From Anaerolineaceae bacterium (GTDB lineage Bacteria; Chloroflexota; Anaerolineae; Aggregatilineales; Phototrophicaceae): a DNA stretch of 64,000 nt. Position 1 is the first letter of the stretch, and every line of letters starts with the position of its first letter. The translations under genes and the position numbers were made by a program. The stretch covers positions 558,001-622,000 of the forward strand of contig PABP01000014.1 in the NCBI GenBank assembly GCA_002699585.1. The letters are read 5' to 3'. The notes below the pieces were generated by a model that was given only the letters and a program-made list of their open reading frames with translations, ran no database searches and was not told the DNA's origin. Shown piece after piece: positions 24,459-33,245 of the stretch.

Positions 24459-24893
24459 GTGGAGAAACAAAGGGTGGACTACCAAGTCGGCATATCATCG
24501 GGCTGTACATACGAAATGCGCGACGATGGTATCGCTCACTTTGTGTTTTTGAATCTAAAGCGTGATGCGGTTGATGTGTTTGTCGATACTTTGAAGGTAA
24601 TCGTTCAGGAACGTGTTGCTGCTCAGCAGCACAGTCGTACGCTGGTCGATGCCAGCCTGCTAACAATGCCGACGCCTTATGCGGTGAAGCGCTTTCAGGA
24701 ACTTGTGATTGATAAGCCTGATAAACTCAGGTCTTCGGTGGCCATTATTACACCCTCTAAAATGATCAATACCTTCACGCGGACGATCTTTACGCGGATG
24801 CCCCCTGACAAGAAATCACATATCCTTCTGTTTAATACAGAAGAAGAAGCTCTCCTCTGGCTGGATGCTCGCCTGGAAGAAGTTGGCCCCTAG
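24459..24893 (+). CDS. SpoIIAA/STAS-like protein, paralogue 2 of 4
   Basis: A 144-residue paralogue. It keeps YEMRDDGI, LKRDAVDVF, LVDAS, MPTPYAVKRFQEL, VAIITPS, LLFNTEEEALLWLDARL and ends in VGP rather than LGP. It is closest to copy 1. The start is a GTG at 24459, 17 bases after copy 1, with AAGGGGG overlapping the previous stop, so these two are probably one transcript. A later GTG at 24474 is possible. Confidence 0.8.
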   Translation: MEKQRVDYQVGISSGCTYEMRDDGIAHFVFLNLKRDAVDVFVDTLKVIVQERVAAQQHSRTLVDASLLTMPTPYAVKRFQELVIDKPDKLRSSVAIITPSKMINTFTRTIFTRMPPDKKSHILLFNTEEEALLWLDARLEEVGP

Positions 24894-24948
24894 GAATATC
24901 GCCTGCGTGATGCTCTCGTGAATTTCCCTTCTCGTACCAGGAACATGC

Positions 24949-24954
24949 TAAAAT
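24949..24954 (+). promoter_or_regulatory. possible -10 box for the third SpoIIAA-like paralogue
   Basis: TAAAAT within the small inverted repeat ATGCTAAAATAGCAT, 40 bases before the ATG at 24994. Confidence 0.3.
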
Positions 24955-24993
24955 AGCATTGTCTGATAGCGGACTCGTTAGGACGAGCCTGGT

Positions 24994-25416
24994 ATGCCCA
25001 AGTCATTCAATTCGAAATCCTCAGGATTCAGTTATGATATACGCGAGGATGGTATTATCGTCTATCGCCTTGCTAATCTGCGACGCGACACAGTCGATGA
25101 ATTCGTAGAAGTCTCTCGTAACTTTGATGTCGTCGCTTACGAAGCGGGGCGTCATAGCCGTTGTCTGCTCGATATTTCAAAACTGTCGTTTCCAACACCC
25201 TACGCAATCAAACGCCTCCGAGAGAATACGGAGTCAACGCCCGATGGACTCAAAGAATCCTGGGCGGTTCTCGCACCTACATCACGCCTTTATACCTTCA
25301 TGATGACCAACTTGAAGGGGTTAACGAAGTCTAAAGTCCAACCTGTTCGCTTGTTCCAGACTGAAGAAGAAGCCTTCGCCTGGTTGGAGCAGCGCCTTGA
25401 AGAGTTAGGCCCCTAA
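24994..25416 (+). CDS. SpoIIAA/STAS-like protein, paralogue 3 of 4
   Basis: A 140-residue paralogue, more diverged: YDIREDGI, LRRDTVDEF, CLLDIS, FPTPYAIKRL, AVLAPTS, VRLFQTEEEAFAWLEQRLEELGP. The PTPYA-x-KR core and the terminal LGP are unchanged. A 100-base gap with a possible promoter precedes it. The start ATG is the first in frame. Confidence 0.8.
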   Translation: MPKSFNSKSSGFSYDIREDGIIVYRLANLRRDTVDEFVEVSRNFDVVAYEAGRHSRCLLDISKLSFPTPYAIKRLRENTESTPDGLKESWAVLAPTSRLYTFMMTNLKGLTKSKVQPVRLFQTEEEAFAWLEQRLEELGP

Positions 25417-25437
25417 TGGATTGTACCGTCCGCTCAA

Positions 25438-25570
25438 TATAATTAAGTATCATTACGCATTTGGGGTGGCTGCTATGCCTGTTACCCTATGACTAAGGAG
25501 GCCTCTGTAGCGGCCTCATCCTCGTAATATCGCTGCGTCGAGTCGAAAGATTCTAGAAAGGACGAGATGC
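25438..25570 (+). promoter_or_regulatory. possible promoter and leader hairpin for the fourth paralogue
   Basis: TATAAT at 25438-25443 is followed by a leader of about 120 bases holding the hairpin GAGGCC/GGCCTC (25498-25517). AAAGGA just before the ATG at 25571 is the ribosome site. Confidence 0.3.
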
Positions 25571-26002
25571 ATGAACGCCAAAATTGCTCACTATGGTGAG
25601 CTTGAAAACGGATTTGAGTATTCGATACGTGACGATGGTATTCATTATTACCGCCTGTCCGATACCAAGCGTGTGTCGGTAGATGCATTCTTTGATGTCA
25701 ATCTGCGCATATCGCTGGATTGTGCTGACCGCGACGAACACTGTCGCAGCCTCATGGATGTTACAGAGATGGAGTTCCCGACGCCCTATGCGGTTAAGCG
25801 CGTACAAGCGTTGATGCGCCTAAAACCGGATCATCTGCGCACATCATTTGCAGTAATCACACAACCGAGCATCTTTTATGCTTTGACAGGGGCCATATTC
25901 AACCGCATGCGCCAGGAAGAACACAATCATGTCCGTATGTTCACTTCTAAAGCCGACGCACGGCAATGGCTGGATGACCGCCTTGAAGAACTGGGTCCCT
26001 AG
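25571..26002 (+). CDS. SpoIIAA/STAS-like protein, paralogue 4 of 4
   Basis: A 143-residue paralogue with YSIRDDGI, TKRVSVDAFF, SLMDVT, FPTPYAVKRV, FAVITQPS, VRMFTSKADARQWLDDRLEELGP. It is the best-started copy, with AAAGGA upstream of the ATG. Its stop codon touches the stop codon of the convergent methyltransferase gene with no base between. No partner kinase or phosphatase of SpoIIAA type is found nearby. Confidence 0.8.
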   Translation: MNAKIAHYGELENGFEYSIRDDGIHYYRLSDTKRVSVDAFFDVNLRISLDCADRDEHCRSLMDVTEMEFPTPYAVKRVQALMRLKPDHLRTSFAVITQPSIFYALTGAIFNRMRQEEHNHVRMFTSKADARQWLDDRLEELGP

Positions 26003-26758
26003 TTAGCGGGGCTTGCGCACAATATTGATCTGGTTAACGCCTAGCGATAGGGGCATGAGTGTTGTGCGCGTAAAGAGTTGCGCTGCTGCTGGCAGCCCGA
26101 AAAGGGCAAACTGCACGCCTTTGGGGATCAGTGGCAGGTAGGGCACATCCCATAGCCCATCGCCAAATTGCTTAAGCACCACAAAACCCGTCTCCTCACA
26201 CCACTGCTTCCACGTCGCCGGGACATGGCAGTTGATATGGGTTTTGTCCTTGCCGATGGCATCTGTATCGCGGTCTTTAAAGCGCCGTAAACTGTACTCC
26301 GGGTGCGGTGTAGCGAAGAACAACAACCCGCCTGGAGCCATTGCCCGGTAAATATCGCGTAGGGTCTGCTGCGGGTCCCGCAGATGTTCGACTAGATGCA
26401 GCGCCACCACCACGCTCAATTCCCCATCTGCATAGCGACTGAAATCGGTCGCATCGCCGACATAGGCATCGACCTTCGGCGCGATTCTGCGCGTGTTTTC
26501 AATACTGCGCGGGATGAGATCCACACCGATGCAGGTGAAGTCATCTTGCAGCAAACTGAGCAAATCACCCAATCCGCAGCCCATTTCCAGTAGTTTGCGT
26601 TCCGGGCCACCCGCCGGAGCATAGCGCCGGATCAGCGCCGCGAAATAGCGCCGTGCAAACCAGTACATGCTGAACTTGCCCAGAGGGCGGTCTGCATAGT
26701 TCCATTTGTCGAAGTATTCGTCTGTATAGTGTTCGACCGGGACGTTGTTATCGCTCAT
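26003..26758 (-). CDS. class I SAM-dependent methyltransferase
   Basis: A 251-residue methyltransferase. Motif I is LLEMGCGLGDLLSLL (about 55-70), the acidic residue ending strand 2 is in IGVDLIP, and the post-I motif VVVALHLVEHLRDP and PGGLLFFATPHPE follow as in Methyltransf_11 proteins. Substrate is unknown; relatives often act on lipids, quinones or sugars. The gene is convergent with the fourth SpoIIAA-like paralogue and lies downstream of a phosphoesterase gene on the same strand. Confidence 0.9.
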   Translation of the reverse strand: MSDNNVPVEHYTDEYFDKWNYADRPLGKFSMYWFARRYFAALIRRYAPAGGPERKLLEMGCGLGDLLSLLQDDFTCIGVDLIPRSIENTRRIAPKVDAYVGDATDFSRYADGELSVVVALHLVEHLRDPQQTLRDIYRAMAPGGLLFFATPHPEYSLRRFKDRDTDAIGKDKTHINCHVPATWKQWCEETGFVVLKQFGDGLWDVPYLPLIPKGVQFALFGLPAAAQLFTRTTLMPLSLGVNQINIVRKPR

Positions 26759-26842
26759 AAGTGGGTTACCCTATGAAGAGGCCGGGACGCCCAGCGGCAC
26801 CCCGGCAATTGGGTGGATGGTGAGAGACGGTGACGCCCTGAC

Positions 26843-27445
26843 TCAAGCGCCCTTCTGGAAGTTGGCCATGGCGATGGCCTGAACCTGCGTGGCGCGGGCG
26901 TCATACAGGTCAAAACGCAGCGTGATTAGGTCCAGCACGCCATACGTGCCAGATGTCGACCGACTGCTGTCAAATGTATACAGTGACCCCGGATTAACCA
27001 GCACACCTTCATCGACCCGCATGTACAAAGGCACATGCGTATGGCCTGTGATGAGTACATCTGCCTGTAAAGAAGACAGCACCATGCTCAGGTACGTTTC
27101 CGACAGGTGGTCACGGTACATGCCCCACATGTTGTTGCCCGGTTTACCATGACACATGAAAATGGTGCGGTTGCTGATTTGTCCCTGCCAATCGATAGGC
27201 AGCTCCTTGAGATACTGTTGATTCTCGCCGTTGATATCGGTCACGTAGTCATCATGGTTGCCACGGACGCTGATGATGCTGCGACGGCGTATTTCTTCTA
27301 CGACAGCGTTTTCACGCGGCCCACGCCCGACAATATCACCAGCACACAGCACATGTGTAGCCTGGTGTTCATAGCTCAGGCGGTTAAGCGTCGTCAGAAG
27401 GGTGTCTAAGTCTCCGTGTACATCGGATATGATACCAACTTTCAT
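26843..27445 (-). CDS. metallophosphoesterase, YfcE/MJ0936-like
   Basis: A 200-residue calcineurin-like phosphoesterase. The metal-binding motifs occur in order: D8-x-H10 in ISDVHGD, GDIVGRG, GNHDD, CHG and GHTHVP. This matches the small phosphodiesterases of the YfcE group, which hydrolyse phosphodiester or phosphomonoester bonds with Mn2+. Start at 27445 begins directly with KVGIISDVHGD; a longer frame has no support. The methyltransferase gene lies 84 bases downstream on the same strand. Confidence 0.92.
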   Translation of the reverse strand: MKVGIISDVHGDLDTLLTTLNRLSYEHQATHVLCAGDIVGRGPRENAVVEEIRRRSIISVRGNHDDYVTDINGENQQYLKELPIDWQGQISNRTIFMCHGKPGNNMWGMYRDHLSETYLSMVLSSLQADVLITGHTHVPLYMRVDEGVLVNPGSLYTFDSSRSTSGTYGVLDLITLRFDLYDARATQVQAIAMANFQKGA

Positions 27446-27655
27446 CCCTATGATCCTAACAGTGTGAACATGCTGTACATTATAGGCGAGACTACGAAAC
27501 CTGTGTACCCTTCTCAAAAACGGACTCTTTATCACCAATTGATGCGTAATCTGACCTGATGGGGGGCATTCTTACACGCGATGTCCCATGATGCGGTATA
27601 GTTAGGCGAACATGTTAAGTGGGATAATTTCAGGCTAGGGTCAGAGTTAGGTAGC

Positions 27656-30600
27656 GTGTCGGGACAGTCTGAGCGACAGTGGGTGAACAATCGCTATGAA
27701 CTGCGCCGTTTGTTGGGGCGTGGGGGTATGGGCGAGGTTTTTGCTGCCTATGACCGCCTGACCCAGGCCGATGTCGCTTTCAAGCGCGTTTTGTTACACC
27801 CTGGCGAGAGTGACGATACCCTCCCCGGCGTCGATTTCCGGCTGGCGCTGGCGATGGAGTTCCAGACACTTGGCTCCTTGCGCCATCCCAATATCATCAG
27901 CGTGCTGGACTATGGCTTTGCTGATGAAGGCGGCCATCCTTTCTTCACAATGGAGCTATTACAGCAGCCCCGCAACATCATTGAAGCCGCGCGCGGCCTC
28001 AGCTTCTACGACAAACTCGACTTGATCCTGCAACTGCTGCAAGCATTGGCCTATCTGCACCGACGCGGCATCGTTCACCGCGATCTCAAACCGGATAACG
28101 TCATGGTCGTGGATGGCCAGGTGAAGGTGCTTGATTTTGGGCTGGCGTTGCATCGCGGTGGGGATGCGTCCCTGGTGGCAGGTACGCTGGCCTACATGGC
28201 CCCGGAACTGCTGCAAGAGGCCCCGGCGTCCCAATCCTCGGATTTATACGCCTGCGGGATGATCGCCATCGAACTGCTGGCGGAAAAGCACCCCTTCAAT
28301 ACGGCTGATGTCACCCAACTAATACAGGACATCTATAACAAACAGCCCGACACGCTCGCTCTGGATATTCCAGAGTCGTTAGCCTACATCCTGGCCGGGT
28401 TGGTGCAAAAATCGCCACAGAAGCGTTATCAGGACGCGGCAGGTATTCTGGCGATGTACACCCAATCGGGCGAAGCCTACGCGGAAAATCCGGCTATGCG
28501 CGATAGCTTTTTGCAGGCGGCGCGCTTCATAGGCCGTGAAGACGAAATGGGCGACTTGCTTGACCGCCTGGGCGCGCTCAAAGAGGGCCGGGGTGGTCTG
28601 GTGCTCATCGCGGGTGAAAGTGGCGTGGGCAAGTCGCGTTTGCTGGGCGAAGTTCGTATGCATGGTCTGGTACATGGCGTGCGCGTGCTGCTGGGCCAAT
28701 CGGTGCAGGATGGCGGTAGTCTCTATCATGCATGGCGTCCCATCATCGAGCGATTGGTGCTCTTCACTGAAGTCGAGCCGGAAGAAGCCGCTGTGCTCAA
28801 GGTGCTCGTGCCCGACATCGAACGCCTGCTGGCTGATAGCGACCTGACCGAAAGCAAGCTGCCGGAACTCAATCGCAAGGCCGCGCTGGAAAAACTACCA
28901 GCGGTGTTAGAGACGCTCTTTAAGCGCCAGAGTGTGCCGCTGCTGATTATTCTTGAGGATTTGCACTGGGCACGGGAAAGCGTCGATTTACTGGCGCGGG
29001 TGCATAGCAGTTTAGCCGGGACGCTCGTCTTGATACTGGCCAGCTACCGCAATGACGAAGTTCGCAACCTCCCGACATCGCTGCCACAAGCCCAACTCAT
29101 GCAACTGGATCGCCTGAGTTCTGATGAAATCGGCCAATTATGTCATTCCATGCTGGGCGAGCATATCCATAACCAGGAAGCGGTCATCGACTTGCTGGAA
29201 CGCGAGAGCGAAGGCAACGTCTTTTTCATCATCGAAGTCATGCGCGCACTGGCTGAAGAAACCGGGCGGTTGGATTTAATCGGGACACAAACCTTGCCAC
29301 CGACCGTCTTCGCCAGGGGTATGAAGACCATTATCGAACGGCGCTTGTCGCGTGTCCCGGCGGCTGACCGTGCCTTGCTGCAAGCCGCCGCCGTCATAGG
29401 CCGCCATTTGGACCTGGAGCTTTTGCAGCATCTTTCGCCAGCGACGGACCTGTCGAACTGGTTGACAACCTGCTCCGATGCGGCTGTGCTGGATGTCAGC
29501 GAGGGCCGCTGGCGCTTTGCCCATGATAAATTGCGTGGTGGCTTGCTCGACGATATGGAAGAGGGCAAGCGCCGCATTTTGCATCGCCAGGTCGCCCAGG
29601 CTATCGAAGCTGTCAGGGGGGCCGAACCCGAACAGTACAAGCGGCTGGCGTATCATTGGGGCATGTCCGGCAGCCTGGAGCATCAAGCGCGGTATGCCAG
29701 CCTGGCCGCGGAGCAGTTGGCGCAGGCGGGTCTGAATCGCGATGCCAAGGCACAGTACGAAGTCGCCATTCGCGCCTTGCTCAAACAGCCCATGACCGAT
29801 GAGCGCCGCCTGGATCTGATTCGTTGGGCGACTCGCAGCGCGGAAGTGGCCATCTACCATCCTGATGACACCGTGGCTGAACTGCTCGACCATGCCATGC
29901 AAGCCGCCCAGGAACGCAACGAAGTCGAGTCTATTTTGCAGGTTATGTCTGCCTATGGGACCTACTACTATATGGTCGGGCAGGCCGACGCCGCCCATGA
30001 AGTCCTGACAGGCTGCATTCATCTGGCGGAGGAACACGGCTTTGATAGTCAGGAACACCTACGCGTTTATTTGATGCAGCCGTGCAGCGTACTCGGGCGC
30101 AATCTGCTGCTGACGGGCGATTGTGTGGGCGCATTGGCCATGCTGGAACGCGCCTCTGAACTCGCGCTTGAGGCGGGCGCCGATGAAGTCCTGGCTGGGG
30201 CACTGAACTGGCGCGCGGTCAGTTTGTTCTTGCAGGGCGACCGTCATGCGTCCATCGCCCTGGCTGATGAAGCTCTGGCTGTAGCGCTCAAATTGGGCCA
30301 TCCCAGCCGGATTGCCGGCAACAAGGCCATGCTGGCTGTCATTGATGCTGTCAGCGGCCACACTGACCGTAGCCTGCAACATGCTGAAGAAACCCTGGCC
30401 ATAGTCGAAAAAACAGCGGATGTTCACCCGCAGTACAACGCCCTGGCCGCCATTGGTCGTACCCACATGCTGCTGGGGATGCAAAACCGAGCTGCTCGTT
30501 CATTGGAGCGTGCCTTAACGCTGGCCTTCGAACAGCAGGTTTATACGTTTGTGCCCATGTATCAGGCTTGGCATGCGGAAGCCATCGCCGTCCGTGGTGA

Positions 30601-30958
30601 GGCCAACCGTGCCCTGCGCCTTGCCGAAAATGCCGTTCAACTCGCCCAGAAGACCCACCAACGTCTGGGAGAAGCCACCGCCAAACGTGCGTTGGGGGCT
30701 ATCTATGGCAGCATGGACGTTAGCGAATGGCCGCGTGCTCGTGCTTACCTCGATGAGAGCATCACCATGCTGCGCGATATGAACATGAAACCCTTCTTGG
30801 CTGCGGCCCTGTTCCAATTGGCCCAACTCAGCTTTGAACATGGCGACATCCAGGTCGCCGCCGACGCCCTCGCGGAAGCTCGCCAACTCGCTATTGAAGT
30901 TGATATGCCCTGGTATAAAGTCCAGATCGCCGCTCTTCAGGGCACAATTGGCGTCTGA
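27656..30958 (+). CDS. Ser/Thr protein kinase fused to AAA ATPase and TPR-like repeats
   Basis: A 1100-residue cytoplasmic signalling protein. Residues about 14-275 are a Hanks-type kinase: GRGGMGEV, K43, HRDLKPDN (D143, N148), DFG at 160-162 and APE at 182-184. After FIGREDEM comes a predicted AAA/STAND ATPase with Walker A GESGVGKS (320-327) and Walker B LLIILEDLHW (about 429-438). From about 640 to the end there are TPR-like helical repeats. There is no membrane segment and no LuxR-type DNA-binding end. Such proteins (PknK-like) couple a ligand or partner to phosphorylation. The FHA protein at 6786 is a conceivable reader. Confidence 0.93.
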   Translation: MSGQSERQWVNNRYELRRLLGRGGMGEVFAAYDRLTQADVAFKRVLLHPGESDDTLPGVDFRLALAMEFQTLGSLRHPNIISVLDYGFADEGGHPFFTMELLQQPRNIIEAARGLSFYDKLDLILQLLQALAYLHRRGIVHRDLKPDNVMVVDGQVKVLDFGLALHRGGDASLVAGTLAYMAPELLQEAPASQSSDLYACGMIAIELLAEKHPFNTADVTQLIQDIYNKQPDTLALDIPESLAYILAGLVQKSPQKRYQDAAGILAMYTQSGEAYAENPAMRDSFLQAARFIGREDEMGDLLDRLGALKEGRGGLVLIAGESGVGKSRLLGEVRMHGLVHGVRVLLGQSVQDGGSLYHAWRPIIERLVLFTEVEPEEAAVLKVLVPDIERLLADSDLTESKLPELNRKAALEKLPAVLETLFKRQSVPLLIILEDLHWARESVDLLARVHSSLAGTLVLILASYRNDEVRNLPTSLPQAQLMQLDRLSSDEIGQLCHSMLGEHIHNQEAVIDLLERESEGNVFFIIEVMRALAEETGRLDLIGTQTLPPTVFARGMKTIIERRLSRVPAADRALLQAAAVIGRHLDLELLQHLSPATDLSNWLTTCSDAAVLDVSEGRWRFAHDKLRGGLLDDMEEGKRRILHRQVAQAIEAVRGAEPEQYKRLAYHWGMSGSLEHQARYASLAAEQLAQAGLNRDAKAQYEVAIRALLKQPMTDERRLDLIRWATRSAEVAIYHPDDTVAELLDHAMQAAQERNEVESILQVMSAYGTYYYMVGQADAAHEVLTGCIHLAEEHGFDSQEHLRVYLMQPCSVLGRNLLLTGDCVGALAMLERASELALEAGADEVLAGALNWRAVSLFLQGDRHASIALADEALAVALKLGHPSRIAGNKAMLAVIDAVSGHTDRSLQHAEETLAIVEKTADVHPQYNALAAIGRTHMLLGMQNRAARSLERALTLAFEQQVYTFVPMYQAWHAEAIAVRGEANRALRLAENAVQLAQKTHQRLGEATAKRALGAIYGSMDVSEWPRARAYLDESITMLRDMNMKPFLAAALFQLAQLSFEHGDIQVAADALAEARQLAIEVDMPWYKVQIAALQGTIGV

Positions 30959-31272
30959 ACCCATAACCCATAAAATTGATGCCTCGTGCTATAACCTTCT
31001 GCGTAAATAGTGATCTTCTCAAAAAATAGACCCGCTCAGTTTCCACAACCTGGACCACTTTGAGGTATCCTTCCTCCTTCGGGGGAAGGACAGAGGATGG
31101 GGGTCTAAAGAAGTTGATTTTGAAGTTCATAATCCGGCGACTATGTAATAGATAACTATCCTCACGTCATTGAAACGTTTTATAGTGAAAACCGTAAATC
31201 TATGTAGGGGATGACACCAATCCAGCATAGTCGTCACATCTCCCTGAGCGTTTTGCTGACGAAAGAAATACC
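30959..31272. other. gene-free stretch with one family B repeat
   Basis: This 314-base gap holds the family B copy at 31063-31108. The remainder is AT-rich and should contain the promoter of the gene at 31273. No terminator hairpin is obvious just after the kinase gene. Confidence 0.5.
31063..31108 (+). repeat. intergenic repeat family B, copy 5
   Basis: GAGGTATCCTTCCTCCTTCG, GGGGGAAGGACAGAGGAT and GGGGGTCTAAAG. It lacks the AAGAAAGG start of other copies and has the CTTCGG cap. Confidence 0.75.
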
Positions 31273-31998
31273 ATGAAACTCAAATGTCCGGCCTGTGGCG
31301 CACCCATCTCTGTGGATAGTATCAACGTCCAGACGATGACCGCAGTCTGCCCGGAGTGCGATAACGTCTTTACTTTTGATCCGGCCAAGTTGCAACCGGA
31401 TCGCAAGGTCAAGCCACCCAAGCAAATCACCTTCTACGACGATGCACCCATGCACTTCTCGTTCAAGTGGGATTGGCGCACGGAACCGATGGCGGCGATT
31501 TTCTCGATAGCAGCTTCATTCCTGGTTGCGGCCTTTGTCCTCATTCCCGTAGGCATGGGGGTCCTGTCTGTCTTGATCGCTATGCCCGTTATTTATGCCA
31601 TGCTGGCGCTCACTTTGAACAGCACCCACTTCCATATCGCTGACGGCTACCTGCATGTCTATACCAAACCGCTGTGGTATGCCTATTATGGTCGCCATAA
31701 AATCCCCCTGAGTGACATCACGCACATCAGCACGGAAAAATTGCTGGATACGCCCAGCGTCTCGCGCTCGGATACGTTCTATAACGTCTACGCGCACACC
31801 GTCGATGGTCGTTCCATGATCGCGCGGTTGGTGAATGCCCAGCACGCGCGTTTCATCGCCCAGGAGATCGAATCCGCGCTGGCGTTGCCGGAACATGATA
31901 TGCAGGGTGATGCCTTCAGCCAGCGCTTGGTTGATGCGGTCATCAGCGAGGTGGATCTAGACGAGCCACAGTCGGCAACGTTATCGGCCCGCCACTAG
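31273..31998 (+). CDS. zinc-ribbon membrane protein of unknown function
   Basis: A 241-residue protein. C5-x2-C8 and C26-x2-C29 form an N-terminal zinc ribbon. Two adjacent membrane segments lie at about 76-115. The C-terminal half after them has strands HFHIADGYLHVYTKPL and KIPLSDITHIS, as in bacterial PH-like (bPH) domains, and ends in an acidic tail. The product may sense or scaffold at the membrane. It is monocistronic and followed by a bidirectional terminator. Confidence 0.8.
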   Translation: MKLKCPACGAPISVDSINVQTMTAVCPECDNVFTFDPAKLQPDRKVKPPKQITFYDDAPMHFSFKWDWRTEPMAAIFSIAASFLVAAFVLIPVGMGVLSVLIAMPVIYAMLALTLNSTHFHIADGYLHVYTKPLWYAYYGRHKIPLSDITHISTEKLLDTPSVSRSDTFYNVYAHTVDGRSMIARLVNAQHARFIAQEIESALALPEHDMQGDAFSQRLVDAVISEVDLDEPQSATLSARH

Positions 31999-32006
31999 CC
32001 CAAATT

Positions 32007-32037
32007 AAAAACGACGCCCATCAGGACGCCGTTTTTT
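32007..32037. terminator. bidirectional terminator
   Basis: ACGACGCCC (32011-32019), loop ATCA, GGACGCCGT (32024-32032), with AAAA left and TTTTTT right. Pairing is best when read on the minus strand, where two G-U pairs replace the mismatches. Confidence 0.8.
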
Positions 32038-32055
32038 GTTGTTGAGATTCATTCC

Positions 32056-32943
32056 CTAAGAACTGCTGCCGACTATTTCCATCATGCCTTCACCGACAAT
32101 CGCCGTGGCAAATACCAGGCTTTGGTCGCCTTCAGTCAGCACACCCGCGATATAACCCACAGGTGCATCCGGGTTGAGGTCTATTGCGGAGAATACAAAA
32201 CCCTGGTCGCTTTCGATAGCCGTCATTTCGTAGGATGCCAGCGCTGGGTAGGCGGAAATCAGCAGCGATTGGGCTGTTGGCGCGTCCGTCACCAAAATAG
32301 GGCGGTACAGCACCACTAGGCCGACCGAAGCTTCTTCAATCGTCAGTTGCGCCCGCCCCAGGTCAATCGAGCAAGCATCACTGTCGCAGGGAATATCGCT
32401 GCTGACAATGCCAAAACCATCGTTGAAAATCCCCCAGAAGCCATTGAGCTGCATCATGGCGACAATCGTCATCATGTTCTGGATTTCCGCAGGTATGGCT
32501 GCCACAATCTGCCGGAAATCGGCTGTACTGGAGCTGTCGGCGTTGATCGTTCCGGCATAGATCGGCGCAAGGGATGCGCCCATATAAGTGCTGGCAAACC
32601 CGGAAACAACGGCGGCGGCATCCGGGTTGGATGTCGGCTTAAAGTTGTCCAGATCAAGCTCCAGCAAGACGTCATATTGCGCCAGCCATGCTTCCAATTC
32701 TTCAACCGTCGCTGGCAGGCTCTCCGGTAGCGTGATGTCCGCCCACGCTTCTGGGATGGTCCACTCGCCCAGGTCGTCCGGTAAATCCGGCAGATCGAAC
32801 TGCGGCAGGTCGGGCAAGTTGTTGAGGTCAATCGGTGGGCGGTCCGTGCCGCCGCGGCCCCGTTGGGCCAGCGCGGGTATGGCCAGCGTCAGCAGCAAGA
32901 GGGCCGTTACGAATACGGTCAGCGTGCGTTTAAAGGGCATCAT
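32056..32943 (-). CDS. secreted protein of unknown function, 295 aa
   Basis: A signal peptide ends at IPALAQ (about residue 27). The mature protein starts with a Pro/Asp/Leu-rich stretch in which DLP recurs (NNLPDLPQFDLPDLPDD), then has a mostly beta/alpha domain of about 230 residues. Two cysteines (CDSDAC) may pair. No family is recognised. The gene stands alone between convergent and co-directional neighbours. A 13-nt sequence repeated twice lies about 105-130 bases upstream of the start. Confidence 0.8.
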   Translation of the reverse strand: MMPFKRTLTVFVTALLLLTLAIPALAQRGRGGTDRPPIDLNNLPDLPQFDLPDLPDDLGEWTIPEAWADITLPESLPATVEELEAWLAQYDVLLELDLDNFKPTSNPDAAAVVSGFASTYMGASLAPIYAGTINADSSSTADFRQIVAAIPAEIQNMMTIVAMMQLNGFWGIFNDGFGIVSSDIPCDSDACSIDLGRAQLTIEEASVGLVVLYRPILVTDAPTAQSLLISAYPALASYEMTAIESDQGFVFSAIDLNPDAPVGYIAGVLTEGDQSLVFATAIVGEGMMEIVGSSS

Positions 32944-33047
32944 CTTGTCCTTTGTCTCGTTTCTTTTTTGGCTACCGAAAAATAGCTAGGAACAATTTCA
33001 TTGTATGGCATGGTCAATCCATTGCACCCTTAACGGCACAATTCATC

Positions 33048-33074
33048 ATATGACATACCCAATATGACATACCC
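33048..33074. repeat. tandem 13-nt direct repeat upstream of a secreted protein gene
   Basis: ATATGACATACCC occurs at 33048-33060 and again at 33062-33074. A third, degraded form (CATACGACA) follows. Two sites with 14-base spacing could be an operator for the minus-strand gene starting at 32943; this is a guess. Confidence 0.4.
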
Positions 33075-33190
33075 ATCATACGACAAAGCCGATCCGCTTG
33101 TTGTTGGATCAGCCCTGAATTCGGTAAATATCGGGTAAAGTTTGTGTAATGCTTTTTGAGGATGGAACGCATAGGTGGCAAAAGGCGTAG

Positions 33191-33210
33191 GGACGCAGCA
33201 TGCTGCGTCC
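33191..33210 (+). repeat. family A palindrome (GGACGCAGCATGCTGCGTCC)
   Basis: Perfect copy, preceded by GCGTAG, identical to that at 3571 and 44788. It lies just past the mutS2 stop codon. Confidence 0.85.
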
Positions 33211-33245
33211 GTTATTTACTGTAATAGAGTGCGGAGCGCCTTGCC

